Part shown: piece after piece, positions 50,809 to 59,262 of the stretch | Layout of the letters: the number at the start of each line of letters is the position of its first letter | Numbering within the stretch: position 1 is the first letter of the stretch | Assembly (NCBI RefSeq): GCF_900215605.1 | Contig: NZ_OBEL01000001.1 | Location: 496,001 to 560,000 of the forward strand | DNA: 64,000 nucleotides | Reading direction: 5' to 3' | Origin: Cohaesibacter gelatinilyticus | Lineage (GTDB): Bacteria > Pseudomonadota > Alphaproteobacteria > Rhizobiales > Cohaesibacteraceae | Translations under genes and position numbers: made by a program | The notes under the pieces: generated by a model | Seen by the model: the letters and a program-made list of their open reading frames with translations, nothing else | What the model was told of the DNA's origin: nothing | Database searches by the model: none

Positions 50809-52176
50809 TTACTGGCGAAGAGCGCGCTCCTGCAGGCGGCGAACCGGAGCTAGAAGATAGTTCAGGACGGTGCGTTCTCCGGTCAGAATATCCACTTCTG
50901 CCAACATGCCGGGTACTACGGGTTTATCGGCCCCAAAGCTGCTGACATCTGCCTCTAATCTCACACGAAAATAGGGATTGCCTTTCTGATCCTGCAGAGC
51001 ATCAGGTGAGATTTCGGTGATCTTGCCTTTGAGGCCACCATGGATTGAATAGTCGTAGGCCGAGATTTTTACGATACCGGGAAGACCTGGCCATATTTCT
51101 GCTCGATCCTTGGGTGACAAACGGGCTTCGATGGCGATGGAGGTCTCGCCAGGAACGATTTGCACCAGATTTTGACCAGAGCGTACAACACCACCAACAG
51201 TGGAGACAAATACCGAGTTCACGGTGCCTGAGATAGGGGCTCGCACATCCGAGCGACGGTTACGGTCTTTCATGGCCTGCATGCTGCCATTCAGCTTGGC
51301 AAGTTGTACTTCCACCTCGGTTCGTTCGTTGGCGGCAGCTTCCTTGGTGCGCAACAACAAATCCTTGCGCCGTTCCTTGATTTCGGAGAGAGATGCTTCG
51401 GTTTTTGGGATTGCCAACCGCAAACCACCCAGCTGTGTTTCAATCTGGGCCAGAGATGTTTCCAGTTTTAAGAGGTCAGTTTTGGAGACTGCCCCTACCT
51501 TGAGCAAACGGCGATTGCTATCAACGCGTTCTTGTGTCAGGGCGCGCTCCGCACTTTTGCCATTCATCAGAACTCTATGGCCTGCAAGTTCCAGTTCCTT
51601 TTGGCGGATCTGATCATCGAAGATTTTTAACTGACCAGCCAGGGTTTCTCTGCGTCGCTCGAACAATCCCATTTCATTGTCGACGAGATCGGAAGCGGAG
51701 TTTGCTAGAGCAGGGGGGAAAGCAAGGCTGCCCAGTCCGCGAATTTCTGCGTTCAATCGATGAAGACGCAGGAGGCGCGCTGTGTGCTCCAGTTTCACTT
51801 GCTTGAGTTCGGCATTGAAAAAATTGTTCTGGATGCGCAGCAAGATATCGCCTTTTTTGACTCTATCGCCCTCTTTCACATAGAGAGCAGTCATTATGCC
51901 GCCCTCCAGATGTTGTACCATCTGGTTTTGTTGCAGAGGAACAATCTTGCCGGTTCCACGGGTTACGCGGTCGATACTGGCCATGGCGGACCAACTTAAG
52001 AAGCCAGCCAGCCCTATGAGAGTGACATAGGTGAAAATCTTGTGCGAGCGCTTGGCAATATGATCAGTCTGACGCATATAGGGGCGTTCCATCCTGATAG
52101 GATCTGTGGAATCTGAAAGACCCAGCTTTCCCAAGCTTTTCTGCTCGGAACCCTGCGGATTATTTGACTTGGCCAT
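50809..52176 (-). CDS. HlyD-family membrane fusion protein of a type I secretion system
   Basis: A 455-residue adaptor linking the inner-membrane ABC transporter to the TolC-like channel. A cytoplasmic N-terminus of about 45 residues, one membrane helix (KIFTYVTLIGLAGFLSWSAMA), the first lipoyl half (GTGKIVPLQQNQMVQHLEGGI, VKEGDRVKKGDILLRI), a long coiled-coil hairpin (about 105-290), the second lipoyl half (DVRAPISGTVNSVFVSTVGGVVRSGQNLVQIVPG) and the HlyD C-terminal barrel (RVRLEADVSSFG, GMLAEVDILTGERTVLNYLLAPV). All parts are intact. It is transcribed away from the hlyB-like gene across a 201-base gap, whereas these two genes usually lie in one operon. Confidence 0.93.
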   Translation of the reverse strand: MAKSNNPQGSEQKSLGKLGLSDSTDPIRMERPYMRQTDHIAKRSHKIFTYVTLIGLAGFLSWSAMASIDRVTRGTGKIVPLQQNQMVQHLEGGIMTALYVKEGDRVKKGDILLRIQNNFFNAELKQVKLEHTARLLRLHRLNAEIRGLGSLAFPPALANSASDLVDNEMGLFERRRETLAGQLKIFDDQIRQKELELAGHRVLMNGKSAERALTQERVDSNRRLLKVGAVSKTDLLKLETSLAQIETQLGGLRLAIPKTEASLSEIKERRKDLLLRTKEAAANERTEVEVQLAKLNGSMQAMKDRNRRSDVRAPISGTVNSVFVSTVGGVVRSGQNLVQIVPGETSIAIEARLSPKDRAEIWPGLPGIVKISAYDYSIHGGLKGKITEISPDALQDQKGNPYFRVRLEADVSSFGADKPVVPGMLAEVDILTGERTVLNYLLAPVRRLQERALRQ

Positions 52177-52262
52177 GCGTAAAACTTACCGACTTTTCAC
52201 CGCACAAAAGATTGGTCATCAAAGGAGATGACCTCATACTAGTAAGTCTGGCTTTAGAAAGT

Positions 52263-52274
52263 GTTAAGCTTAAC
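52263..52274. promoter_or_regulatory. Palindrome in the hlyD/hlyB divergent promoter region
   Basis: GTTAAGCTTAAC, a perfect 12-bp palindrome near the middle of the 201-base gap between the divergent hlyD-like and hlyB-like genes. One protein bound here could control both. The regulator is unknown. Confidence 0.35.
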
Positions 52275-52377
52275 CGTTTATTACTGAGGCTGAAAAAGGT
52301 GGGGGATTCTGGTTCGATGTGAACCAGTTTTTAGCCTTGCTTATGGGGACAAGCAGGCGCGAGGCGATAAGCTAGCC

Positions 52378-54708
52378 ATGTCTAAATTTCAAAAACCGAA
52401 CAATGATAATGGTGGTAACAAGGGTGAAGTCAAACGATCCTTGAAACGCCCAGCTACAAAAGATACGCCTCCTGACGCTTCCAAATCGCCTAAAGGTTCC
52501 ATTCACCCAGATATGAATCTGGATCAGTTTGATCCACAAAAGATGGATCTGACTGCCTTTCATGTTTCTCATGGTCAGCATCTCTTTTTGGTGATGAGGG
52601 CTCTTGCATCGCAGTGGTCAGACCATGCACGAAGCAGATCTTACGACGCTGCTGACCTGACCGATGAATTTCCAACGTGGGAATTGATTGAAGTGGAGGC
52701 CGAGGCACAAGCCTGCACGATCTTTCGTCACGAAAAGGCGCTGTCTTCCCTCAAACAACAGCACTGCCCTGCAATTCTGGCATTGGATAACAATCTATGC
52801 CTGCTGCTCCTGGCGGTCGCTGATGATGGTTCATTGGTGATTGAGACGCCAAAAGGAGATTTCGTAAGGCTTGAAGCGCACGATCTTGCACGTACCTACA
52901 GCGGTCTTTTCTATGCTTTACAGCCAGACCGCAATCAAGAGGTGCAGCTTGATGGGGAAACGGCGTCGAAGTCGCATGAGCATACCAGTCATCAGGGTTA
53001 TCGATCAGAAAAAGATGGCCTGTTGCAATGGTTGATTGAGCATGTCTGGAAAGCGAACAAGGTGCTTTTGATCCAGTTGATGATCGCAGCTGGTATCTCC
53101 AATCTTCTGATGATCGCTCTACCGATATTCATCATGTCTGTCTACGATCGAGTGATCCCACATTTTGCAACGGAAACTCTATGGACTCTGTCCATCGGAG
53201 TGTTGCTGGCAATGGCTATTGATTTGGGTTTGCGCTATGTACGTCTCAATCTTGCTGATGCAATTGGTCTGGCTGCGAGTGTGAAATTGCAATCACGTTT
53301 GTATAAGCGCCTGACGCGAATGCCATTGAAAGATGCTCCAAGAACACCGGGAGGCCTGGCGGATACCCTGCGCGAGATGGAGGGACTCTGTTTGATAGGT
53401 CCTTCATTGCTGGTTGCATTATCCATTGATCTGCCTTTCGTTATTCTGATTATCGCATTGATAGCCTATTTGGGCGGAGCTGCTGTATGGGGTGCCATAA
53501 CTGGCGGTATCGTTATTGCGCTGATGCTGGGGTATGGTTTCCGCGTTTCGCGAAAGAATGGTCAGCAAGATGCCCGGTTGTTGCATCAAAAAACCAATCA
53601 GATGGCAGAAACTATTGAGGCATTGGAAGCCGTCAAGGCAACCGGATCTCAAAATCGGCTTCTCGCCAATTGGGAGCGATTGACCGATAATCAGGCGATC
53701 ACATCCCACCATGCAAGGCTCCATAATACATTCGCCATGCAAGCCACGATGGCGGCATCGCAACTGGCGATCGTTCTAACGGTCATGATCGGTGTCTATC
53801 AAATTGGCAATAGCCTGATGACCGTTGGTAATCTGGCCGCTTCCATACTGTTGGTCGGTCGGGTTATCGCACCCACAAGCAATATCGTTTCGCTGCTAGG
53901 CAGGGCATCCATGTTGTCCTCAATCTTGCAAAAAGCGCAAAGGCTAATGGAAGCCAGCGAAGAGGCCGCTGGAGATACCACCCGTCAGCCTTTGAAAAAG
54001 CACGCTGCTTCAATTGCTTTCAACAATGTATCCTTCCAATTTGAAGGATCGGAACAACGCTGTCTAGATGACATCTGCCTGACAATCAAACCGGGTGAAA
54101 AAGTTGGCATCATTGGCCGTAATGGTTCTGGAAAATCAACATTGTTGCGAATGATACCAAGATTTTTGGAGCCAACTGCGGGCACTATCTTGTTCGATCA
54201 TTTCAATCTCAAGCAATATGATCCGATGCAGTTGCGCAGAACCATGGCTTACATGCCCCAGGACAACATTCTGTTCGACCGTTCCCTGCGTGACAATATT
54301 TGCCTCGGAATCGGCGATGTTGAATCCTCTCGCCTGTTTGAAGTCGGTAAGATTACCGGATTGAATGAATTTATTGCCGCCCATCCTCAAGGCTATGGTC
54401 TCATGGTGGGGCCACGTGGTGAGCGTTTGTCGGGAGGGGAACGACAGGCCGTCTGTCTTGCACGTACCCTGATCGATGATGCTCCTATCTTGCTGCTCGA
54501 TGAACCAACCTCTGCAATGGATAATTCTCTGGAAGCGCATTTTGTGCGCGCTTGTCGCGGGGAGGTGGTTGATAAAACTCTGGTCTTGACCACGCATCGC
54601 ACGCATTTGTTGAAACTGGTGGATCGAGTGATCTGGCTGGACAAGGGAAAAGTGATCGCAGATGGGCCTCGAGACAAGGTGCTTTCCAGCCTCAAGCGCA
54701 ATGCGTAG
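52378..54708 (+). CDS. HlyB-like type I secretion ABC transporter with degenerate C39 domain
   Basis: A 776-residue inner-membrane exporter. Residues 1-60 are polar. About 60-185 is a C39-peptidase-like domain (HCPAILALDNNLCLLLLAVADDG, TYSGLFYALQPD) without the N-terminal catalytic Cys motif, as in HlyB, where it binds the substrate rather than cleaving it. The membrane domain (about 215-500) has LLIQLMIAAGISNLLMIALPIF and MSVYDRVIPHFATETLWTLS. The ATPase has Walker A GRNGSGKST, MPQDNILFDRSLRDNI, signature LSGGERQAVCLARTL, Walker B ILLLDEPTSAMD and H-loop TTHR. It is the obvious engine for the giant RTX protein. The genes for MotB/OmpA-like, MotA/ExbB-like and PilZ proteins follow on the same strand. 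Confidence 0.92.
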   Translation: MSKFQKPNNDNGGNKGEVKRSLKRPATKDTPPDASKSPKGSIHPDMNLDQFDPQKMDLTAFHVSHGQHLFLVMRALASQWSDHARSRSYDAADLTDEFPTWELIEVEAEAQACTIFRHEKALSSLKQQHCPAILALDNNLCLLLLAVADDGSLVIETPKGDFVRLEAHDLARTYSGLFYALQPDRNQEVQLDGETASKSHEHTSHQGYRSEKDGLLQWLIEHVWKANKVLLIQLMIAAGISNLLMIALPIFIMSVYDRVIPHFATETLWTLSIGVLLAMAIDLGLRYVRLNLADAIGLAASVKLQSRLYKRLTRMPLKDAPRTPGGLADTLREMEGLCLIGPSLLVALSIDLPFVILIIALIAYLGGAAVWGAITGGIVIALMLGYGFRVSRKNGQQDARLLHQKTNQMAETIEALEAVKATGSQNRLLANWERLTDNQAITSHHARLHNTFAMQATMAASQLAIVLTVMIGVYQIGNSLMTVGNLAASILLVGRVIAPTSNIVSLLGRASMLSSILQKAQRLMEASEEAAGDTTRQPLKKHAASIAFNNVSFQFEGSEQRCLDDICLTIKPGEKVGIIGRNGSGKSTLLRMIPRFLEPTAGTILFDHFNLKQYDPMQLRRTMAYMPQDNILFDRSLRDNICLGIGDVESSRLFEVGKITGLNEFIAAHPQGYGLMVGPRGERLSGGERQAVCLARTLIDDAPILLLDEPTSAMDNSLEAHFVRACRGEVVDKTLVLTTHRTHLLKLVDRVIWLDKGKVIADGPRDKVLSSLKRNA

Positions 54709-54781
54709 CTGCATATTTCAAACGAACCTGTACCCGTTTCGGCGACAATTATCTTAAGAACGAAAACCAAGGAAAACGAAC

Positions 54782-55759
54782 GTGGCAAGACGACAGGAAG
54801 AAGCTGAAAATCACTGGCCAGGATTCGTGGATGCGTTGTCTACCATTGTGATGGTTGTCACTTTTCTGCTCATCATCCTTGGCATCGTTATTTTCTCGTT
54901 GTCTCAGCAGATCGGGAAAAAGCTCGGCGAACATCAGGCTTCGGCCGACTCCAAAGTTGAGAGCGAACTCAAGTCAGATAGCCAAACCAATCAGACCAAG
55001 GAGTTTGCGCAAGTTGCAAAATCTTCTGAATTAGAGAGCAAGGAAGAAAGCCAGCAACAACAAGAAAGCAAATCTGAAATCCAGGCTCAGGCAGAAACGC
55101 AGAGCCAGTCTCGCGAAGTCGCAAAGTCCGAGGCAAAATCTCAATCTCAATCTCAATCTCAATCTCAATCTCAATCTCAGTCGGAAGCGCAATCTCAAAC
55201 CTCAGTCCAATCGCAAAGCCAAAGCAGCAGCACGAATCCCAATGATGGAAAGGCGTCTGGTCTGGAGGGCAAAGTCGGCAAATTCAAGGAAGATCTGGGT
55301 AAGGCAACAAGCGCTGACATGACAGTCGATAGCGAAACCAAGCTCGCGGTGAGAAGCCAGGAAGTGCAAAAGACCAAAGAGATAACCGTGGCCAGTGATG
55401 AGACCGATCCGGACAAGCTCAAGACCGGGCCGGTACAGATATCATCCACCCACGAATTTCTGACTTTGAAATTTGATGAAAAGACAATCAAGCTGGATGA
55501 CAATTCCGATCGAGAAGTTCTCGGATTCATTCAGGGAAATCCAGATTTGCCAAAAGATGCCAAGCTGGAAATATGGTCATTTGCAGAGTCAAAAATCGGC
55601 TCGATTTCCGAAGCGCGCCGTGTTGCCTATTACCGTGCCATGAACACCCGAAACTCTTTGCTGAAGGCAAAAATCGAAAAGAAAAATATCACGGTTCGTG
55701 TGCGAGAGACCGATGATGAGACACTCAAGCACAAGGTCAAAGTAATTATAAAGCAATAA
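54782..55759 (+). CDS. MotB/OmpA-like protein with Gln-Ser-rich linker
   Basis: A 325-residue protein. GTG start at 54782 with AAGGA before it. A short cytoplasmic N-terminus leads into one membrane helix with the MotB/ExbD-like arrangement HWPGFVDALSTIVMVVTFLL; Asp 17 at the helix entry is where stator proteins carry the proton-binding Asp. Residues 50-150 are a Gln/Ser/Glu-rich linker, partly encoded by a hexamer repeat. The C-terminus (about 220-325) resembles an OmpA-type peptidoglycan-binding domain (LKFDEKTIKLDDNS, KLEIWSFAES, SISEARRVAYYRAMNTRNSLL). It lies 73 bases after the hlyB-like gene and is followed by the MotA/ExbB-like gene. By analogy with SiiA it may couple proton flow to the secretion system. 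Confidence 0.72.
   Translation: MARRQEEAENHWPGFVDALSTIVMVVTFLLIILGIVIFSLSQQIGKKLGEHQASADSKVESELKSDSQTNQTKEFAQVAKSSELESKEESQQQQESKSEIQAQAETQSQSREVAKSEAKSQSQSQSQSQSQSQSEAQSQTSVQSQSQSSSTNPNDGKASGLEGKVGKFKEDLGKATSADMTVDSETKLAVRSQEVQKTKEITVASDETDPDKLKTGPVQISSTHEFLTLKFDEKTIKLDDNSDREVLGFIQGNPDLPKDAKLEIWSFAESKIGSISEARRVAYYRAMNTRNSLLKAKIEKKNITVRVRETDDETLKHKVKVIIKQ
55141..55179 (+). repeat. TCAATC hexanucleotide tandem repeat in the MotB/OmpA-like gene
   Basis: Six perfect TCAATC copies (55141-55176) plus partial copies on both sides, encoding an alternating Ser-Gln run. The unit is in frame, so slippage lengthens or shortens the periplasmic linker by two residues per unit and cannot switch the gene off. 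The flanking sequence (CAGAGCCAGTC, CAATCGCAAAGCC) keeps the Ser-Gln pattern with different codons. Confidence 0.85.
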
Positions 55760-55975
55760 CTTAAAGAGCATGTATACGGTTTCTTTATGTGAATCGATAA
55801 AATTTGATTCAAAAGTCCGCAATTTTCGCAAGTTTTTGTCAGCTCTAACCTATTGTAAAGGGAATAGCGCTAATTTGAGCCTCATATGGTGGGGTGCTGC
55901 AAGCGACAGTTAAACTGAGCGTGATGCAGCCCGGTGTTTCTGAAGTACAAGCGTTTACAGAATAGGCAGCCGGAT

Positions 55976-57577
55976 ATGATCAAGGACTTGAAGTCCCAGC
56001 TGGGGAGAATGACATTTGTCCTCTTCCTTATGGTTTCGCTGGGCGTTTGGCAGCTGGATTTCGTGATCTCAGCAGTCAAATCCAATGTTTTTCTGAATTT
56101 GACAATTTTTGGTACCTTCATCTTCGGTGCCTTTCTGATGTATCGCGATGTTATGAAGCTGGAAAACGAAATCCATGCTTTTGAAGCGTTGAAGGAAGAG
56201 TTTGAAGACACGCGCAATGTTGCAGACAAGGAAGCAAATGATCCGCTCTGGCGTTATTATCGCTGTAATGAGCTCGCGACAATCTATAAGAAGCCAACCA
56301 TTCTGGGCCACGCCCATCAATTGATTTCCGAGCAGATTGCACGGCATAAGAGCCTATCCATTTCGCCTTCCACCATGTCGACCCTGGTCGATGGTGTTGA
56401 CGGGCGGCTGGCGGACCAGAAAAGCCTGCAGCAATATGTGACCGGCATTCTTGTTTTCTTGGGACTGATTGGCACTTTTGTCGGCTTGATGGCAACATTG
56501 GCATCGGTCGGTGACATTCTTGGTGCTCTGGATTTGACCAATGGCGATGCAATGGCAGTTGTCGCCAAACTGATGGACAATCTGCAAAAACCACTCAAAG
56601 GTATGGCAACCGGTTTCTCTTCCTCTTTGTTCGGACTGGTTACCTCATTGACCCTTGGTGTGATGGGGCGTTTTGCCGCCAAGGCTTCCAATGATTTGCG
56701 GACCAACTTTGAAGAATGGTTGGCTGGTGTTGCTCAGATTGACGAAAATGCACATGCTGTTGATGAAGAACTGGAAGAGGTCTCCAACGGAACCAATGGT
56801 GTCAGTGCCCGGCAACTACAGCTTCTTTATAAAGTGGCTCGTCACACCATGGCCAACAATGGCCGTGTCCGCAATCAAATGGAGACACTGACCAGTGCTG
56901 TGCAGTCCATGGTGGAACAGCAGCAAAAGGATCAACGTAATAGTGACGCGATGCTGACCTCACTTTCTTCCATGGCGCAACAGCAATCATCCATGGTGCA
57001 GGTGCTGGATCGCTCATCAAGGGCCATGCAAAGTCGTTATGATCTGAAAGATTTGATGGCGCATATGGAGGACAGACTGGCGGACCGTCAGGAGCGCATG
57101 CGTAATCGCATTGATGCGGTCAATCAGAATTTGAACACACTGGCGCTGTCCATCGAAACCCAATCCAGTCTGAATGATCAGGATCGTTCTGAAGCGAATG
57201 AGTTGATCAACGAACTTGATAAAGGCGCGCTTGATTTGCATCAACAAATGCTCCGCGAGCACAAGGAAGCCCTGTCCGGTGATGAGGTATCCAACCAGTC
57301 CGACAGTGACATGAATGATCAGGATGCGGCGCTCCGCTCCCAACTCAAGCTCACTCTGAAGCGTCAAGACAATGTCACAATCAATACAAAGGATCCTCTG
57401 GAACTCGGTAATCTGAAAGAGCGATTGAGTGAAGAGTTTGAGGCAGAAATTCGTGAAGATGATCACGGCCCCAATCCATCAGATCGTTGGGATCTGCATC
57501 AATTGATGCAGGAGGAGGAGCAACAAAAGCGCATCCAGGATGGCACCTTGAACATTGCTACAAAGTCAGCGGGATAA
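55976..57577 (+). CDS. MotA/TolQ/ExbB-like proton channel family protein
   Basis: A 533-residue protein from the ATG at 55976, with AGG nine bases before it; the frame is open from a GTG at 55934. Two N-terminal membrane helices (FVLFLMVSLGVWQLDFVISAV, VFLNLTIFGTFIFGAFLMY) are followed by a cytoplasmic region and then two helices with the ExbB/MotA signatures LGLIGTFVGLMATLASVG and GMATGFSSSLFGLVTSL. The C-terminal half (about residues 260-533) is long, helical and probably coiled, which is unlike ExbB or TolQ. It pairs with the MotB/OmpA-like gene upstream, 216 bases away, and with the PilZ gene 12 bases downstream. The expected role is the proton-conducting half of an inner-membrane motor. 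Confidence 0.8.
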   Translation: MIKDLKSQLGRMTFVLFLMVSLGVWQLDFVISAVKSNVFLNLTIFGTFIFGAFLMYRDVMKLENEIHAFEALKEEFEDTRNVADKEANDPLWRYYRCNELATIYKKPTILGHAHQLISEQIARHKSLSISPSTMSTLVDGVDGRLADQKSLQQYVTGILVFLGLIGTFVGLMATLASVGDILGALDLTNGDAMAVVAKLMDNLQKPLKGMATGFSSSLFGLVTSLTLGVMGRFAAKASNDLRTNFEEWLAGVAQIDENAHAVDEELEEVSNGTNGVSARQLQLLYKVARHTMANNGRVRNQMETLTSAVQSMVEQQQKDQRNSDAMLTSLSSMAQQQSSMVQVLDRSSRAMQSRYDLKDLMAHMEDRLADRQERMRNRIDAVNQNLNTLALSIETQSSLNDQDRSEANELINELDKGALDLHQQMLREHKEALSGDEVSNQSDSDMNDQDAALRSQLKLTLKRQDNVTINTKDPLELGNLKERLSEEFEAEIREDDHGPNPSDRWDLHQLMQEEEQQKRIQDGTLNIATKSAG

Positions 57578-57589
57578 GAGAGTGGGATT

Positions 57590-57970
57590 ATGAGTGTTGA
57601 AGGTCTGATCAAGAAAGATACCAAGGTCTTGCATAATCGCATCATGCAAGATCAGAAAGAAAACAAGCATCTGCGTCGTCATGCTCGTCATGAGTGCTTT
57701 ATCATTGCTGTCATGACGGTCTTGGAACGTTCGGTGCCTCTGGAAGGGGTGATCAAGGAGATTTCCGCCGGAGGCGTTCTTTTTCGCCCTGCAAGTACCT
57801 ATTTGCTATATCGCAAAGGTGAGCGCATTTCATTGATGCTGGGTGATCGTCAATTTTCGGGCAAGATTGTTGCGGTGCGTCCAACAGGGTATGGTGTGAA
57901 GTTCCTTGATACAATGGAAGAGGATGAGATAGATTCCATACTTGAGGATTTATCAATCGATCGCCAGTGA
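57590..57970 (+). CDS. PilZ domain protein
   Basis: A 126-residue protein, 12 bases after the MotA/ExbB-like gene and probably in one operon with it. After a 28-residue helical N-terminus the c-di-GMP motif RxxxR is present as RRHAR (residues 29-33). The second motif, D/N-x-S-x-x-G, appears as EISAGG (57-62), with Glu in place of Asp/Asn. The remaining barrel strands fit PilZ (ERISLMLGDRQFSGKIVAVRPTGYGVKF). It may link c-di-GMP level to the proton channel or to secretion of the giant protein. The Glu makes binding less certain. Confidence 0.82.
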   Translation: MSVEGLIKKDTKVLHNRIMQDQKENKHLRRHARHECFIIAVMTVLERSVPLEGVIKEISAGGVLFRPASTYLLYRKGERISLMLGDRQFSGKIVAVRPTGYGVKFLDTMEEDEIDSILEDLSIDRQ

Positions 57971-58166
57971 TTTCCGAGAGTTTTGGACACTGTGACCGGA
58001 CAGGAAAAATCATCGATTGTTAGGGCATTGTCATTCAACTGGCAAAGCGTGCGGAGAATCCTTTCAGTCCGTGCGCTTTTTGCTTTTATTTAGGCAGCTC
58101 GATAGACTATAGGTCTTCCTCGCTGGCTGTAATGGCGCAAGGCCTGGTGAAGTCTTAGGAGCTGTC

Positions 58167-59030
58167 ATGAAACTCTCCATCAATCAATTGCGTGCACTTG
58201 AAGCCGTGGTTCGTACTGGAAGTTTTTCTGCAGCTGCAAAAGAATTGGGTATTTCCCAGCCGTCGGTCTCCAATCATCTGCTGGCATTGGAAAAGCATTA
58301 TTGCGCTCAACTCATTCATCGTAACGGACGTCTTGCTGAACCGACCGAGTTATGCAGTGAAGTTCTTTCCCGGATACGTTCCGTTTTGGCCATGACCCGG
58401 GAAGTCGAGCAAATTCTCGAGGGCCGCAAGCAACTCCAAACGGGCACCATTCGACTGGGATATTCAACATATCAATTTGCTCTGCCGGTAATTTCAAAAT
58501 TCATGGAACAATATCCCGATGTGAATATCGAGGCCAGGGCTATGGCTTCGCATGATCTCATGCCTTTACTGCAGGATGGCAATTTTGATGTGGCCTTCAT
58601 CTCGGCCAAATCCCCGCCACCTGAAGTAAATGCCTTTGAAATGCGTATCGAACAGATGGTTGCGGTGGTTGGCAAGGAGCATCCTCTGGCACAATTCGAG
58701 ATGTTGCAATGGAAGCAACTGGCAGATTTGCCACTGATTCAACGAGAAAAAAGCTCCGAAACACGTCGGGTTTTCGAGGCCAATGCAATCAAGGCAGGCA
58801 TCTCCTTGAAGACTGTGCTGGCATTAGGGTCGTGGGGATCGATTGTCACGTCTGTTCAGAGTGGAATGGGGGTGGGAATCGCAATGGCGGGAGAGGTGAC
58901 GGAATTGGACAATCTGGTTGCCATTCCAATTGATGACAATGAGCTTACGGTCTCGCATTTTTTGATCTGTTTACCGGAAATGCAGCACATCGCCTCTATC
59001 CAGGCGATTTTCGATATTGCCAGTCAATAA
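58167..59030 (+). CDS. LysR family transcriptional regulator
   Basis: A 287-residue regulator. The N-terminal helix-turn-helix has INQLRALEAVVRTGSFSAAAKELGISQPSVSNHLLALE (residues 5-42) and the following helix LIHRNGR. The effector domain (about 90-287) has the periplasmic-binding-like fold with TGTIRLGYSTYQFALPVISKF and SVQSGMGVGIAMAGEV. The ligand is unknown. It is convergent with the thiamine salvage operon (232 bases between stops), so control of that operon is not suggested by position; the PilZ gene ends 196 bases upstream on the same strand. Confidence 0.9.
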   Translation: MKLSINQLRALEAVVRTGSFSAAAKELGISQPSVSNHLLALEKHYCAQLIHRNGRLAEPTELCSEVLSRIRSVLAMTREVEQILEGRKQLQTGTIRLGYSTYQFALPVISKFMEQYPDVNIEARAMASHDLMPLLQDGNFDVAFISAKSPPPEVNAFEMRIEQMVAVVGKEHPLAQFEMLQWKQLADLPLIQREKSSETRRVFEANAIKAGISLKTVLALGSWGSIVTSVQSGMGVGIAMAGEVTELDNLVAIPIDDNELTVSHFLICLPEMQHIASIQAIFDIASQ

Positions 59031-59262
59031 GGAAATACTTCCTCTAGAAGAAATGAAATGTCCTGACGCGTTAAACGGATGTGAAGCGGAGATCCGCGTT
59101 ACATGGGGAATGATTGGCCTCAGAGCGTAGAGACAATCATTCAACGGCAAGAGTATCTGCCCGCAAAAGGCAGCGAGAATGACCTGATGATCAGTCGAGG
59201 GAATTGTTAAACACGAGGTCTGAGGTCTGCCAAAAGTCCGTTTTTTTGCGTCTTAATTGTGC

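Noticed and set aside
55141..55179. Phase-variation on/off switch at the hexamer repeat
   Set aside because: The unit is six bases, so copy changes keep the frame; only linker length can vary.
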